Assembly (NCBI GenBank): GCA_023376005.1
Contig: CM042157.1
Coordinates: 66,150,891-66,214,890 of the forward strand
Direction of reading: 5' to 3'
Origin: Doryteuthis pealeii
Lineage: Eukaryota > Mollusca > Cephalopoda > Myopsida > Loliginidae
DNA length: 64,000 bases
Below are positions 1 to 38,816 of the stretch, in pieces. Under the pieces are notes generated by a model. The model made no database searches. It was not told the origin of the DNA and saw only the letters and a program-made list of their open reading frames with translations. Every line of letters starts with the position of its first letter. The stretch's first letter is position 1. A program made the position numbers and the translations under genes.

Positions 1-4
1 TGGT

Positions 5-250
5 AAGTAAAGTCATTGGGGTGGCCTAACGTCGGTATCAGCCAGACAGCAAGGGAGTCTATCCCCTTTTCACTAGCACTAGACCAAGGAGATTTTTTTT
101 TAGTGTCTGAGGTGGATCGCAACACCTACCATCAGCTCCTTACTTTATCACACAGATCCCTGTGCTACTCATACATTGAATTGGTGAGCGCCGGTATCAA
201 ACCAGGAACCTTGTGGTTCCCAGGCGTACGCTCTACTGACTGAGCTAAAT
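5..250 (-). mobile_element. tRNA-derived SINE, family 1
   Basis: Read on the minus strand it has a tRNA-like head with box A (TAGCTCAGTCAGTAGAGCG) and box B (GGTTTGATACC), then a body shared with copies at 7995, 36775 and 58770 (CACAGGGATCTGTG, CCTTGCTGTCTGG). It ends beside a TA microsatellite. Confidence 0.85.
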
Positions 251-612
251 GTTGGTAATATATATATATATATATATATATAACACAACCATTTATTTAT
301 TTATTTTTTTTTTTTTTACTGAACAAACAGACTGAAAAGAATTTTTTTTTTCTCATTTATTACTTCCTGATAAACTTTTTTTTTCTTCTTCTTTTAATAA
401 AATCTCACAGGCCCTCGCTCTGTCATTAAAACTCTCTACCCACTCAGCTAAGTCAAAATACTATACTGTTCTTCTTTTTCCCAAAATGAATATTTCCTGT
501 TGGTGGTAGTAGGGGTTAGTGCAATTGGAGAGTTGGCTTATCAGATGGTTAGGGTCAGAAAGCAGACATACTCTTGATCTTTCTTCCATTTTTCTTTCTT
601 CATTTATGGATA

Positions 613-1458
613 CTAGCAAGAATATGCGCCCTCTGCCGGGCGTAAGTATTTATGTTTTAAGGTAATGAAGAAATATACTAAATTGGAAAGACTATCAAAA
701 TTAAATAACAATGCATATAAAGGATTACACTTATCTTAATTATATTTTAATTGGTCTCTATATAAAATTATTCATAGGATTGATTTTAATACATTGGAGA
801 ATAAAACAATAATATTACAGATGAATAACACCAAGTAATTATTTATTAAACCCGGTTTTGTTAAAACCAGTATGCAAATTAACCACACCAAAGATTATGT
901 AAACCTTTATTTCTTAGTGTTATATAAGACACATTGCAAAATTTTAAATGCACTAATAACAGGGGCTGTTTTGAGGCAAATCTAACAAAATCATATAAGA
1001 ATGCATATAAAAAGATTACACTTATTTTAATTATATTTTAATTTGTTTCTATATAGAATCCTTCATAGGATTGATTTTAATACATTAGAGAATAAAACAA
1101 TAATATTAGAGCTCAGTATCACCAAATGATTATTTATTAAACCTTGTTCTGTTAAAACCAGTATGCAAATTAGGCACATTATATATTATGTAAATTTTTA
1201 TTTCTTAGTGTTATATAATACACATTGTAGGATTTTAATTGTACTAATAACATGGGCTGTTTTGAAGCGAATCTAACTCAGAATTTCAAAGAGACATTGT
1301 TAATAAATAAGATTTATTCTGTTCTATGTATTAATGATTTTGAATAAATCTAAATTGAATACTCATTTATAAACTTAAGCAATTCCTGGGGGTATTGTGA
1401 GGTAAGCAGTTACATAGTTTCAATTACAGACAGACACCGATTCTCCATTATAATAAGA
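613..1458 (-). mobile_element. Non-autonomous Helitron with an internal duplication
   Basis: On the minus strand the element begins TCTTATTATAATGGAGAA and ends in a hairpin (GCCCGGCAGAGGGCGC) and CTAG. Both are Helitron hallmarks, shared with copies at 2464 and 27329. A segment near 700-950 is repeated at about 1000-1260. Confidence 0.7.
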
Positions 1459-1950
1459 TAGGAATATCATTTTTCCCCTTTTTCCTTGTGTGACTCACAC
1501 GAATGATAGGTACAAGAATATTGATATAAACATATTCAAGGAATAAATAGATAGTTTTAAATAAACTATTTTGATGCAAGAAAAATATTCAAGAAATTTA
1601 TAGAATAATTTTAAAAAATTTTAAATCATTGCATTTATTTTTTTTTTTTTTTATAAATATCTTGGTAACTTTGAAAATATATACTTATGATGCATAATAT
1701 TTAATTACTGTATATACTTGTGTATGAGTTGATCTCATATATGTCGACCCTTGAATTATGGTCACAAAATCATTAATTTATAGAATTAATATTTGAAGTC
1801 AAGTGTTGTTCCAAGTCCTTCCCATTATGTTTGTATTTCAATCTTACAATATTATTACTCATTTATAACTCAACCCCATTTTTTATTATTTCTTTTTATC
1901 TTATTTTCTTTACATCTTTAAAATCTGACCTGTATATGAGTAAATATGAT

Positions 1951-2145
1951 GGTTATTTCCTATAAGTCTAACATAAACAAAGGGGAAACACTCTTGACTG
2001 ATAAATTATTTATTTATTTATTTATTGATATACTAGGAAAAAAGAAAACGGTGTTAGGGTTTAGGGTTAGTTTAATGGGAAAATAAATAATTTATCAGTC
2101 AAGAGTGGTTCCCCTTTGTTTATGTTAGACGTATAGGAAATAACT
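1951..2145. mobile_element. Palindromic MITE with a telomere-like core (family A)
   Basis: The ends GGTTATTTCCTATAAGTC and its complement near 2140 belong to inverted arms of about 75 bases (AAAGGGGAAACACTCTTGAC / GTCAAGAGTGGTTCCCCTTT). The core reads GTTAGGGTTTAGGGTTAG. It is inserted in a larger element whose sequence continues at 2146-2410. Confidence 0.8.
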
Positions 2146-2410
2146 AATATGATCATATTTTAGGCTAAACCAGAAATAACTATTTACATTTGACCATTAT
2201 TATCATGAGATAGAGCGTTTTCTTCACAGAGGTAGGGTGTGTTTTTAGAAGCTTTGTAAAACGGATTTTTTTAATGTATTTTTAACAGTTATTTTTTTAA
2301 CGTAATTTCATCATAACTTATTTTAACTTTTGATTTTTATTGTAAACATTAATATTAAATGTAATAATTTCGATTTGTTGTAATTTGATATATTGTAACA
2401 ATCATGAAGT
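2146..2410 (+). repeat. Repeat hosting the family A MITE
   Basis: This stretch (TTAGGCTAAACCAGAAATAA ... GATAGAGCGTTTTCTTCAC) recurs in inverted orientation at 32400-32655, again next to family A MITE sequence. It has no coding capacity and its class is unknown. Confidence 0.65.
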
Positions 2411-2463
2411 ATAATTTTAATACTTTAATGTATAAAAAAAATTAAATGTAGATTTAATTCTAA

Positions 2464-3105
2464 TCTTATTATAATGGAGATTGTGGGTTTGTATGTCTGT
2501 AACCGAAACTATATTACTATTCAAGTCACAATTCCCTTTGTTATTTACATCACATTCTCCATGATTTAATTTTTATTTAAACCTCAATTATTAATAAAAT
2601 TGTTTTACATCATTAATACCGTTGACCATATATACATACTAATAACATGCAATTGTATTTATATATACAACAAAATAGCGGTTTACAGTGTGAATTGGAA
2701 AGCTAATTTGCATATTGATATTTAAAAAGTTGATTTTAATAAATCTGTGCTTAGTATAATTGATTTCTAATTGTTTGGTTTTATATTAATGAATATGAGC
2801 AAAAATCTCGGGGATAAACCTTAAAAGAAATCCATTAACAAGAACAAATAACTGTAATATTATTCTTTACTTCCCATTTTAACTAAATAGTTAAATTAGG
2901 AAAATTTACCAATGAAAGACGGGAGTAAGGGAAAATGATGGAAGAGTTAGTTCCAAAGTTGTTCTATTTTTCAATCATACCCCCTCTGTTCCAAATCTTC
3001 TAATCTGCATTCTTATTCAGTTTCATTAGCCTTTCAAATTTAACATGATATTTTATTATATTAAAGCTTAAATACTTGCACCCGGAGGGTGCATATATTT
3101 GCTAG
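2464..3105 (+). mobile_element. Non-autonomous Helitron, 642 bp
   Basis: It begins TCTTATTATAATGGAGATTG and ends with hairpin GCACCCGGAGGGTGC, ATATATTTG and CTAG, flanked by A and T. Start, end and flanks fit Helitrons. There is no coding capacity. The copy at 27329-27970 has the same length and ends. Confidence 0.8.
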
Positions 3106-3539
3106 TATATATCATTCAAATTTATTTCATAGGCATATTTATCCTTTATTATCGTTAGTGTTATAAATTCATTAAATATAATAGTATCCATATATTTTAC
3201 AAAACTTTAAATGAAAAACAGGTATTTTATATTAAAGACACATTTTCATATTAAAATATTTTTTTGTTTAATCAGAAGAGAAATGCAGATATGTCTATTT
3301 AAATGAAAATAGTTTTTATTTACAAAATATTTTTTATGTTTATTTAAATAAAAGGATGTTGTTCGGAAATGGCATCACACAATTTATAAAGTTTATTTCC
3401 CATGCCCCTCTCGTACCACAACCAGAAGTGTACGGTGAAAAGCAAAAGGTGTTCCTTTCGAGGCGGCTCCCAGCTGGGGTGCCTATTGGATACTTGGTCC
3501 AATTACATATATGATGTTGTTATGGAATCCATGTATGCT

Positions 3540-4165
3540 TCTTTGTCAGTATATCTAATGAGTATATTTAATCCTTACTAACATCAGTTTCACATCATAA
3601 GCGCCTGGTGACCACTGACTTAAAGAGTTAAGTAGGTAAAATGTAAATTGCCTACTACTTATATCTATAAATATACTCTTACTGAGGTAGGACACATTCA
3701 AACTGGGTAAGCCACATACTATAACAGAATCAAAAAGGTAGACCACATACTATAACAGAATCAAAAAGGTAGACCACATACTATAACAGAATCAAAAAGG
3801 TAGGCCACATACTATAACAGAATCAAAAATGTAGGCCACATACTATAATAGAATCAAAAACGTAGGCCACATACTCTAACAATCAAAAAGGTAGGCCACA
3901 TACTATAACAGAATCAAAAAGGTAGGCCACATACTATGACAGAATCAAAAACGTAGGCCATATACTATAACAGAATCAAAAACGTGGGCCAAATACTATA
4001 ACAGAATCAAAAACGTAGGCCACATACTATAACAGAATAAAAAACGTAGGCCACATACTATAACAATCAAAAACGTAGGCCACATACTATAACAGAATCA
4101 AAAACGTAGGCCACATACTATGACAGAATCAAAAACGTAGGCCACATACTATAACAGCACCAAGA
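3540..4165 (+). repeat. Element with an internal 31-bp tandem repeat (about 14 copies)
   Basis: From about 3690 a 31-base unit (GTAGGCCACATACTATAACA GAATCAAAAAC) repeats in tandem, with small variants at some positions and a few units missing bases. The unique leader (CTACTTATATCTATAAATAT, GAGGTAGGACACATTCAAAC) recurs inverted at 56775-56890 with only one or two units. Confidence 0.85.
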
Positions 4166-4234
4166 AATTTTTCATTTTAAAACTCATTTGATATGAGCAT
4201 TGCTTTTCTTGTAAGATTGGAATTTTTAAATCCT

Positions 4235-4287
4235 TTTCTCTCTCTCTCTCTCTCACTCACTTTTTCTTTGTGAAGAAAAAAATATTT

Positions 4288-4335
<48 letters not shown>

Positions 4336-4342
4336 CTCTCTT
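4235..4342 (+). repeat. CT microsatellite
   Basis: Long runs of (CT)n with short interruptions. Low complexity; open frames through it are artefacts. Confidence 0.9.
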
Positions 4343-4894
4343 TTCAGATAAAAAGTATTTTTGTTTCTGTTTTTTTCTGTCAAATATGCGACGTATTGTG
4401 AGATTTTTTTTCCATGTATCGTGGTTAGTATTGTCAGCAAAAAAAAAAAGAAAAAAGAAGAATTGTTATGCATCAGTGCATCTATGACTCATTACACCTC
4501 TAAAGTTGATATAAGGAAGTGTTATTCATACCCTGGACATACCTTGACCCACATTTTCTCTCTTTTTTTTTTTTTTACATTTACATTTACTTTCATATCC
4601 TGATTATTTACTTTATTACATTTTATCATTTATTTTGTTTGTTTTTTAAAAAAAAATCATTTAGTCCTGTTCATAATTTTGGCACTCATAAAATTTCACT
4701 AGATAATGAAAAAAAAGAAGATGAATCTAGTAAAAACGACCTTGGTCGATTGAAAATTCTTGGTTGATAAAAACAGAAAATTATAAAACAACCAAGTTTA
4801 TATAAATTTGTCTATTTTCCATATATTTCTGAAGGTATAGCAAAAAAGATGAAAAGGTGTTAATAACAGTGACCAGGACTTTTTTTCTTTTTGT

Positions 4895-4905
4895 GTGTGT
4901 GTGTG

Positions 4906-4957
<52 letters not shown>
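4895..4957 (+). repeat. Compound (TG)n(TA)n microsatellite
   Basis: (TG)n followed directly by (TA)n. Similar TA microsatellites occur at 258-282, 5490-5542, 26342-26388, 26796-26827, 35327-35353 and 59555-59594, often at SINE or MITE ends. Confidence 0.9.
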
Positions 4958-4958
<1 letters not shown>

Positions 4959-4959
4959 G

Positions 4960-5340
4960 CGGGGACGTAGAAATACTTGGATTGGTATCCAGGCGCGTAG
5001 CAAAACCACCGGGAGAGATGCATTCCTCAGCCTTGTCAAGGCAAGTGTCTAGGAGAAGGAAAACTCCAAAATTTAACCTGCGGTGGCAGCTGCAACCAAT
5101 GATGTTGACTTGCTCTTCTTTTTGGTTCAAATGTGGCAGTCACTTAAAGAGTGGGATTGGTTCTGTGCAAAGCCTTTCCTCACTTAAAAAAGCTTCAGGC
5201 ACAGGCATTGCTTGATATGCAATACATGTCTTGTCCTTTATATGTTTTTGAAGCTCACCATTATATTGTTTGAACTGTTGAGCTTTTTTTTTATTTATTT
5301 TTTTATTTTTTATTTTTTTTATTATTGTTACTATATCAAG
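4960..5340 (+). repeat. Unclassified moderately GC-rich repeat with T-rich tract
   Basis: Contains TGGTATCCAGGCGCGTAGCA and a SINE-like TCTAGGAGAAGGAAAACTC, then a T-rich tract at 5285-5325. No coding or known domain is seen. It is probably a composite of mobile-element debris. Confidence 0.35.
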
Positions 5341-5395
5341 CAATGGCAATACTTGAACGCGAGTTTGCTGCCATCATCATATATATATATATATC

Positions 5396-5475
5396 CAGTG
5401 ATGCTGATAGCTTTTTGATTTAGTGCATCTTGGGACGCACATATTTGTTTTGAAAGAGTCCCGTGACTTTTTTTT
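5396..5475 (+). mobile_element. hAT-like MITE fragment
   Basis: The 5' end CAGTGATGCTGATAGC is followed by TTTTTGATTTAGTGCATCTT, then cut off. Other copies are at 5543, 7289 and 57794. Confidence 0.6.
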
Positions 5476-5493
5476 TTTTGTGTGTATGTGCAT

Positions 5494-5542
<49 letters not shown>

Positions 5543-5544
<2 letters not shown>

Positions 5545-5825
5545 AGTGATGTTGATAGCTTTTTGATTTAGTGCATCCTCGGACGCACATATTTGTTTTG
5601 AATGCGTCCCCGGAAAATTTATGGGTCCCAACTAAAGTTTCTTAATAGATTGTAGGGTTTTTATTCATGATCTGGGGAAACAACTAAAGGTGTCTAACTC
5701 CTACCTTGTAACCTATCCTGTGTAATTAATTCCTAAGAAACTATTGAAATGTATTTACAGTTAGCTTGAAATGATGAGGGAAGAAAAAAGAAAAACACTG
5801 GGATGCATGGATATGATTTTACTGA
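5543..5825 (+). mobile_element. hAT-like MITE, 3' end missing
   Basis: It begins CAGTGATGTTGATAGC and follows the family up to GATATGATTTTACTG, where a SINE head takes over. The terminal GACGCAGGACACC part is lost. Confidence 0.65.
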
Positions 5826-5829
5826 AAAG

Positions 5830-5930
5830 ATAATTGAAAGTGTGTGGTGTAATGGTTACCATTGTAGGAAATAAACTCGCTGACCTCAGTTCAAATCCCA
5901 AAATTCAGTGCCAATAACTGTGACCAGAAA
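5830..5930 (+). mobile_element. tRNA-like SINE head (family 2 type)
   Basis: GGTGTAATGGTTACCATTG and GTTCAAATCCC mark a tRNA-like head followed by a short stretch. It interrupts the hAT-like MITE starting at 5543. Confidence 0.6.
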
Positions 5931-6031
5931 TGTATAACACTTTTTTTAAAAAAAATTTTTTTTTTTAAATAAATATGAAATTTTTACATCATTTTTTTAA
6001 AATACCACTCCCTCCACATTTTTAAAATTAA

Positions 6032-32923
<26,892 letters not shown>

Positions 32924-34381
32924 TGATGCAGAGAGAAAAACTGTAAAAGTTTGTCATCTCTTCTTCATGACGCAGGCTGCAAGCGAAGGTTTTTTAGCTA
33001 TCCTCAAGTTGGTGCTGGTTTAGCCGCAACAAGCAGCAGCAACAACAACAGCAGCAGTTCATGAATTTTACTGCTTCAACCCCTCTGCCCCCTCCCCCCA
33101 AAACCCCCCTACCAGTTTGGTCTTCATCATGGCATGAAAGGACATTCTCATCAGTCCACACTCATCTACAAAAAAAAGATGCATGAATACACACACACAC
33201 ACACACACAGACACAGACACTACCACCCACTGACACACCCAACTTGTGGATATGGATTTAGAGTGAGCCGCAATTTCATTGCTGCTTTGTATACATAATA
33301 ATAATAAAATATATAAAAAAAAAAAAACTGCCAGTCAGCCGGTGACCAGCCTTTTTAAAAAAAAAACAAAAAAAACAAATAATGAATATATTAAAAAAAG
33401 AAGAAAGAAAAAAAAAACAACTTGTCTTTTCACCGACATGTTGTGCTGTTTTTTGGCTATTGGTCATTTTTTGGTAATTTGAACATTAGTTACCTAAATG
33501 AGACTAATCTCCCCTTGTTTGTTTCACTTTGAGGAAGACGTTATGTTTTTTTTTGTTTTTGTTTTTTTTTTTGTCCATTTTCATTTCAGTATAAATCTAC
33601 ACTGAAAATATGAATTTGTTCGAATCAATATAACTGCATGTTTTAACATGAAAATATCATAAAATGTGTTCTTGATTATGCTTGCACATTATTTGAGATG
33701 AACTTAATTGTTATTAAGAACACATTTTATGATATTTTCATAAATACATGCAGTTGTATTGATTCAAACAAATTCGTATTTTCAGTGTAGATTTATGGTG
33801 AAATGAAAATGACCGCCCAAAACATAAGGCTTCCTCAAAGTGAAAGAAACAAGGGGAGGTTACCCATTTATGTAGCTCATGTTCCGATTACCTTTTTTTT
33901 TTTTTAAATGCCAATTTATAGATTTAAAAACCCGTCCCAACATAAATGATTAAAAAAAAAAAAAAAAAGATTTTCATAACCATTTAGGTTTTACTTATAT
34001 GGCCTCCTCCTCCATCATTTACTTTCCACATTCTCATAGAATAGTTACAACAAAACAAAAAAAGTCTTTTTTTTTTTTAATTTTGGTCCCAAATTATGTT
34101 AATTGAATCTATTTACTTGTAAATTCTCATCATATTGGGGGAGAAAAACAATTTATTAGAAAGAAAAAAGAAAGAAAGAAAAGAAAAAGGTGCTGTTCCA
34201 ATAAGAAATAATTATTTCAATATTGTTTTTGATCAGTATAAAAATTGTAATGTAATTGCTGTAAAAAATTGAAAAAAAAGAAAAAAAAATTGTTTTGCTT
34301 TTATACATAGCAGTTATTTAAATTCTGTCTTATATGTTGAATTAGAGATAGGCTCTTTTTCTGACAGGCATATTGCATATA

Positions 34382-34414
<33 letters not shown>

Positions 34415-35321
34415 ATTTGACAGTCAGCATAATTGTTTTACAGTATGTTTATTGCTGGCAAAATTTGTTGATATATAACTTTTTTTTTTAAACCCTCCAG
34501 CCAGTAATAAACATTTTTTTTAACAAAATGAGATTCCACCAGCTTTTTATATTGGAGCAGCTTTGTCACATCATTTATATTTCTCTTGTTGTTAATTAAA
34601 TTAAAGTCTTAATTATTATCAATGGATTCAATTAATTGTATCTTTTTCCAAAACAAAAGACACACACACATACACTTTATCACTTCTACTTCTTATTTGG
34701 GGACACAATATCTGGTGCATTATTATTACTAAAGTTTTTTTTTTTTTGACATTCTACAAACACACACGAGTTTATCTTAACAATATGAATTTAAATACAG
34801 TTTTCTCTTTAGAGCTCCCTAATTTTCTTAATTCTCCACATCCATATTCACCATTAATGTGTAAAGGTTAAAAAAGAAAGAAAAAAATGAAACAATTTTT
34901 AACTCTTCATTCATTGATGCCTTCAAGTCCATCTGATATTCACTGGAATTTCAAATCAGATTCTATTATTTACAAATTGATCATTTATTTTGTTAAAAGA
35001 AAAAGAAAAAAAAAAAAGCTAATGTTGAAGATTTTTAAAAAATCAATAAAAATGTCAGGTAATTTTTTTTTCATTTCAACTCATTTTTTGATGCTGATTT
35101 CCATTATTTTTTTAAAATTTCGTATATCCACTAGTTTCTTGGGTCCTAAACAAAGAAACATAAGAGGTGGGAGAATAATCTTACTAATATATATATATAT
35201 TAGTAATAGTAGTTGAGGGTCTTTTTCTATACTACTATTAATAATACTATTGCTGTTTTTAATATATTGAGCCTTTTTGGATAATTGACTAATGCCACTG
35301 AAATGGAAAGGTTAAAATGGC

Positions 35322-35358
<37 letters not shown>

Positions 35359-35820
35359 TCCATATATCTCTTCATAGGTGGGTTACCAGGTGAGTTGCTA
35401 TTAGGGTGATTCTAATCTGGTCCTTCCTTTCAACAGTAAAATGTTTGAGAGTTCAGGTCCAATTTGAGAGCTCGGTGTTTTGTTTTTTTTTTTTTAAACA
35501 GAGAAATATAATTAGGTACCACTTTCAATAAAGTTAGCTGTCTGATGAAGCTCATGTGAGATGAAATGGATCCATAACCACATAATAGCCGATTTTTAAG
35601 CCTTTTTCTTTACTACCCACACACTTAAATGTGAAAATGGTGCCCAGAAAATTTTCCCCTGGCAGGATTTTAAAGTATCTTAATGGCCAGATTTGTGAAT
35701 AAATTTTTAGTTTTTTTTTTTTCCAGCTTTTATTTATTTTTAATGGTATTATGAAAATTATAAACCTGTTGCTGTTGTATATAATATACTGAAAAAGTAC
35801 ATTTTAAATAAAATACTAAA
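32924..35820 (+). other. Probable GRK 3' UTR and downstream sequence
   Basis: Non-coding sequence after the GRK stop. It contains CAG/CAA-rich and CA microsatellites and a foldback MITE at 33473-33892. Candidate AATAAA signals lie at 33303, 34506, 35527 and 35807. The real 3' end cannot be chosen from sequence alone. Confidence 0.45.
33473..33892. mobile_element. Foldback MITE family B, complete
   Basis: Inverted arms of close to 200 bases: GGTAATTTGAACATTAGTTA pairs with the end AGCTCATGTTCCGATTACC; inner landmarks CCCCTTGTTTGTTTCACTTT and AAAGTGAAAGAAACAAGGGG. It lies in the GRK 3' UTR region. Confidence 0.8.
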
Positions 35821-36774
35821 GAATCAATATTTCTTTTTCCAAAAATTAAAAAAGTCAATTTGAACATAAATAATTAGAATGCACGTTTCTGACAGTTTGT
35901 GTGTGCGCGTGTGTGTGTGTGTTATTAGAATCCCAGTCAGACTAAATTGCAAAATTCTTTGGCTGTTCTTTTTGTGCTGCACTGAATTTGAATGTTCTTT
36001 AAAGTTATTCAAGAGAATATCAAAGTTTATTTCAGAAAGAAGAAAAACAATAAGGGATTATTAAACAGTTGAAAATGATAAAATTAGATTTAAGTTGAAA
36101 GATTTCAGAATTACAGATTTAAATTTATTTAAAAAAGATACAAACGTTAATTCTTCATTGGCTTACAATTAGAACACATACTATTATGTATGTATGTATG
36201 TATGTATATATATATACATACATACATACATACATAATCATTTTTCTGCAAAGTTTTCAATTATCTGGGGGGGGGGGGGGGTCTATATTTGCCAGAATTT
36301 TAGCTTAACCAAAAAGTTACAATTTATATAACTATTCAGGTTTTTTTTTTGTTGCTAAATTCCCACTTTAAATTTAAGTTGATTCTGATTTTTAGGTAAA
36401 TGGTTTTTAATCCAATTTAATTCCAGCTGTTTAAAAAATAAAAAAAATTTGAAAAACTTATTTTAATAAAATTTACTAATTTGTCATAGGGTATTTCTTT
36501 TTGATTGTGTGTGATTACACTAAATTTCATTCATTTCTAAGACTCAAATCATGAGGGGCAGGGATTAACCCCCAACCCCCTCCAGTAAATTGCTGCTGGT
36601 ATCATCATCATCAAAATGATTGTACAGAATCTGATTCTCCATGAAATAATTGAACCAGCCACTTGTATAAAAATATCAATGTTATTGAAAAGAAAAGAAA
36701 AAAAATGCAAGTTTTATTCAAAATGATCCCCCCCCCTCCATTATGATCAAATTTATATATATGTATATATAAAG

Positions 36775-36935
36775 GGCCAGGTTAGCTCAGTCGGTAGAGC
36801 GTTCGGCTAGAAACCACAAGGTTCCTAGTTCGATACTAGCCCTCGCCAACTCAGCTTATGAGTAGCACAGGGATCTGTGTGGTAAAGTGAGGAGCTGATG
36901 GTAGGTGTGGCGCTCCACCTCAGATGCTTAATTTT
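36775..36935 (+). mobile_element. SINE family 1, 3'-truncated
   Basis: A head with TAGCTCAGTCGGTAGAGCG and GTTCGATACTAGCC, then the body to CTCCACCTCAGATGC, followed by A/T-rich sequence. It is intergenic, between the tail-to-tail genes. Confidence 0.85.
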
Positions 36936-38194
36936 TTTTATTATATATAATAGAAAACAAAAAATTAAAATAAAAAAAAAAGGTCATGGTTGGTGTATTT
37001 TCAATATATGCAAATTAATTTTGAATTCCAAACATCTGCAGAGCAAAAAGGCCATTAGCTGTAAGAAAAGGAGACTAGCAGAATTTATTTTTTAAGTAGT
37101 GCGGTCTGTGTCATTTCAGAAGTTAGGGTTTCTAGTTTGATTCAAAATATATATATATATATAAGAGAGAGGGGGGGAGAGAGAGAGAGGGGGAGTGAAA
37201 AGGTTAAGGGACACGTCCCAGTCATTTCTTTTTCAGTGTTGGTTGGAATAAGACATTCAAATACACCAAAGTATTAAATCTTATAAGATATTTTTACTGT
37301 TTTAAAAAAACATTCCGATAGAAAACAATGAAGGTTTTTTTTAAAAATCAAGACTTTTTTTTTTATCATTGCTTATATATAGAGTTCTGTTTGGAAATGA
37401 CATTCATTTCTTTTAGAAATTGAGAAAATTATGTTTTAAAGTTGAACTGGCTCTAATGTAATACTGAGTGATTTAATGTCTTAATGGATTGTGTATATAT
37501 TATTATGACAATAGAAATGGAATGTAAAATGATTTTGCTCATAGAAAACCATTATAAATAAAAAAATCCAGCCGAAACCCCCCCACCCCAAACGTTCATC
37601 TCTACAGAAGTTACCCATAATAGATTCAAATTTTTACAAGTGGAAATTGAAAGGTTTCATTTATCTTATTTATATAACCTGAACGCAAAGTTGAGGTTGG
37701 TTTATTTGTTTAACAACATATCAATTCGTTATGGGTTATTTAATTGCCAAAATTTGATTCAAACCTTTACATTTTTTTTTTTTTATCATACACACACACT
37801 GACTAATCATTTATTTTGCACAATTCTCTGGTTTAAAATATTCCAGTTTAATAAAATAAGTCATTTGTTTGCACAGTTATATGGATTCAAGTAAATAGCA
37901 TAGTTAAATAGTTTCAAGTATTCCTTTCTAATACAAATAATTTTCAAACATATCTATTTGACCCATCGATGGGACCTGAACAGATACCACCACTCCAGAG
38001 GAGCAATGGCAATGAAGGGAGTGCCCTAGGACACCCCATTTGGTGTGGACTTTGAAGTAGATGGAACCCTCACATTAGGGCCACTCAATTTTATAAAAGA
38101 AATGAAGGTGATTTTGCAAATAGAGCAGATAAGAATTTTCTGTTGGTTGACTTCCAAGTTCGATTTAAAAAAATTTTTTAAAAATAAAAAAATA

Positions 38195-38316
38195 AATGCC
38201 AAGCAGAAAAGAGAAAAAATTTTTTTTAAATAGCACAAACACATTGAAAATATAAAAAAATAAAAAATACATGCCAAGCAGAAAAGAGAAAAATTTTTTA
38301 AATAGCACAAACACAT
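38195..38316 (+). repeat. 75-bp direct duplication in the TCERG1 downstream region
   Basis: GCCAAGCAGAAAAGAGAAAA followed by AAATAGCACAAACACATTG occurs twice, 75 bases apart, nearly identical. It lies past the TCERG1 stop, perhaps in its 3' UTR. A minus-strand AATAAA is at 38322-38327. Confidence 0.8.
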
Positions 38317-38675
38317 TGTTGTTTATTAATATTTTAATTATAATTTACAAATTTGTAATGAAACTTTAGTAGTGGTTGGAGGGGGCGGGTAACCAAACTA
38401 TGTTGCTACTAGTGAGATGATACATTAAGTGAACAAAGTTATAATGTTGAGAGGCCATGGAAGTATGTGTAGTAGTAGTAGTAGTAGTATATGTACTGTG
38501 TCTGTGTGTTTGAGCTAAAACCAATGATAGATGAAAGCTTATGATGAATTATTAGGTTTGTGTGTGTATGTGTGTGCACGCATGTAGTAGTGGGTGTGTG
38601 TGTGTGTGTGTGCGTTTTAAATGTCTAGTATTTTTAAAAAGCCTCTTTTCATCTGTGAGAATAGATGAGATTTTT

Positions 38676-38816
38676 TTATTTGGTAGTTCTTCGGGATGGT
38701 TCAGATGCTGTGGGTGGAGGAGGAACACCTTTTCGGTCCAGATCCTCAATATATGATATCAGAATCTTTTTGCGATCATCAGGTATGCAACCCAACACAA
38801 GATATCTCCGATCGTT
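38676..38816 (-). CDS. TCERG1: TCERG1 last exon (end of FF6 and C-terminus)
   Basis: Forty-seven codons including TAA, after acceptor TTTCTTGCAG read on the minus strand. It encodes NDRRYLVLGCIPDDRKKILI, SYIEDLDRKG and the proline-rich end VPPPPTASEPSRRTTK. The end matches the vertebrate TCERG1 C-terminus nearly residue for residue. Confidence 0.95.
   Translation of the reverse strand, partial: NDRRYLVLGCIPDDRKKILISYIEDLDRKGVPPPPTASEPSRRTTK

Larger units (their letters stand above)
35821..38675. other. Intergenic region between tail-to-tail genes
   Basis: AT-rich sequence with a SINE at 36775, a palindromic TATG/CATA microsatellite at 36186-36236, a G run at 36268, GA-rich and TA runs near 37150, and TG repeats at 38555-38615. 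It probably includes the TCERG1 3' UTR. No gene seen. Confidence 0.5.

Noticed and set aside
2040..2075. Internal telomere site
   Set aside because: Only two or three telomere-like units occur, inside a MITE core, so it is not a telomeric array.
3690..4160. CRISPR array
   Set aside because: The 31-bp units are directly adjacent with no unique spacers, and the DNA is animal. It is a minisatellite. The 178-bp, 129-bp and 28-bp arrays fail for the same reason.
4177..4473. Open frame rich in Arg-Glu on the minus strand
   Set aside because: It is translation of a CT/GA microsatellite.
4781..5130. Overlapping open frames with Tyr-Ile repeats
   Set aside because: They are translated (TA)n and (TG)n microsatellites; the same holds for 26293-26521 and 5377-5631.
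36186..36236. Palindrome TATG...CATA as a regulatory hairpin
   Set aside because: It is a simple microsatellite that reads as its own complement.
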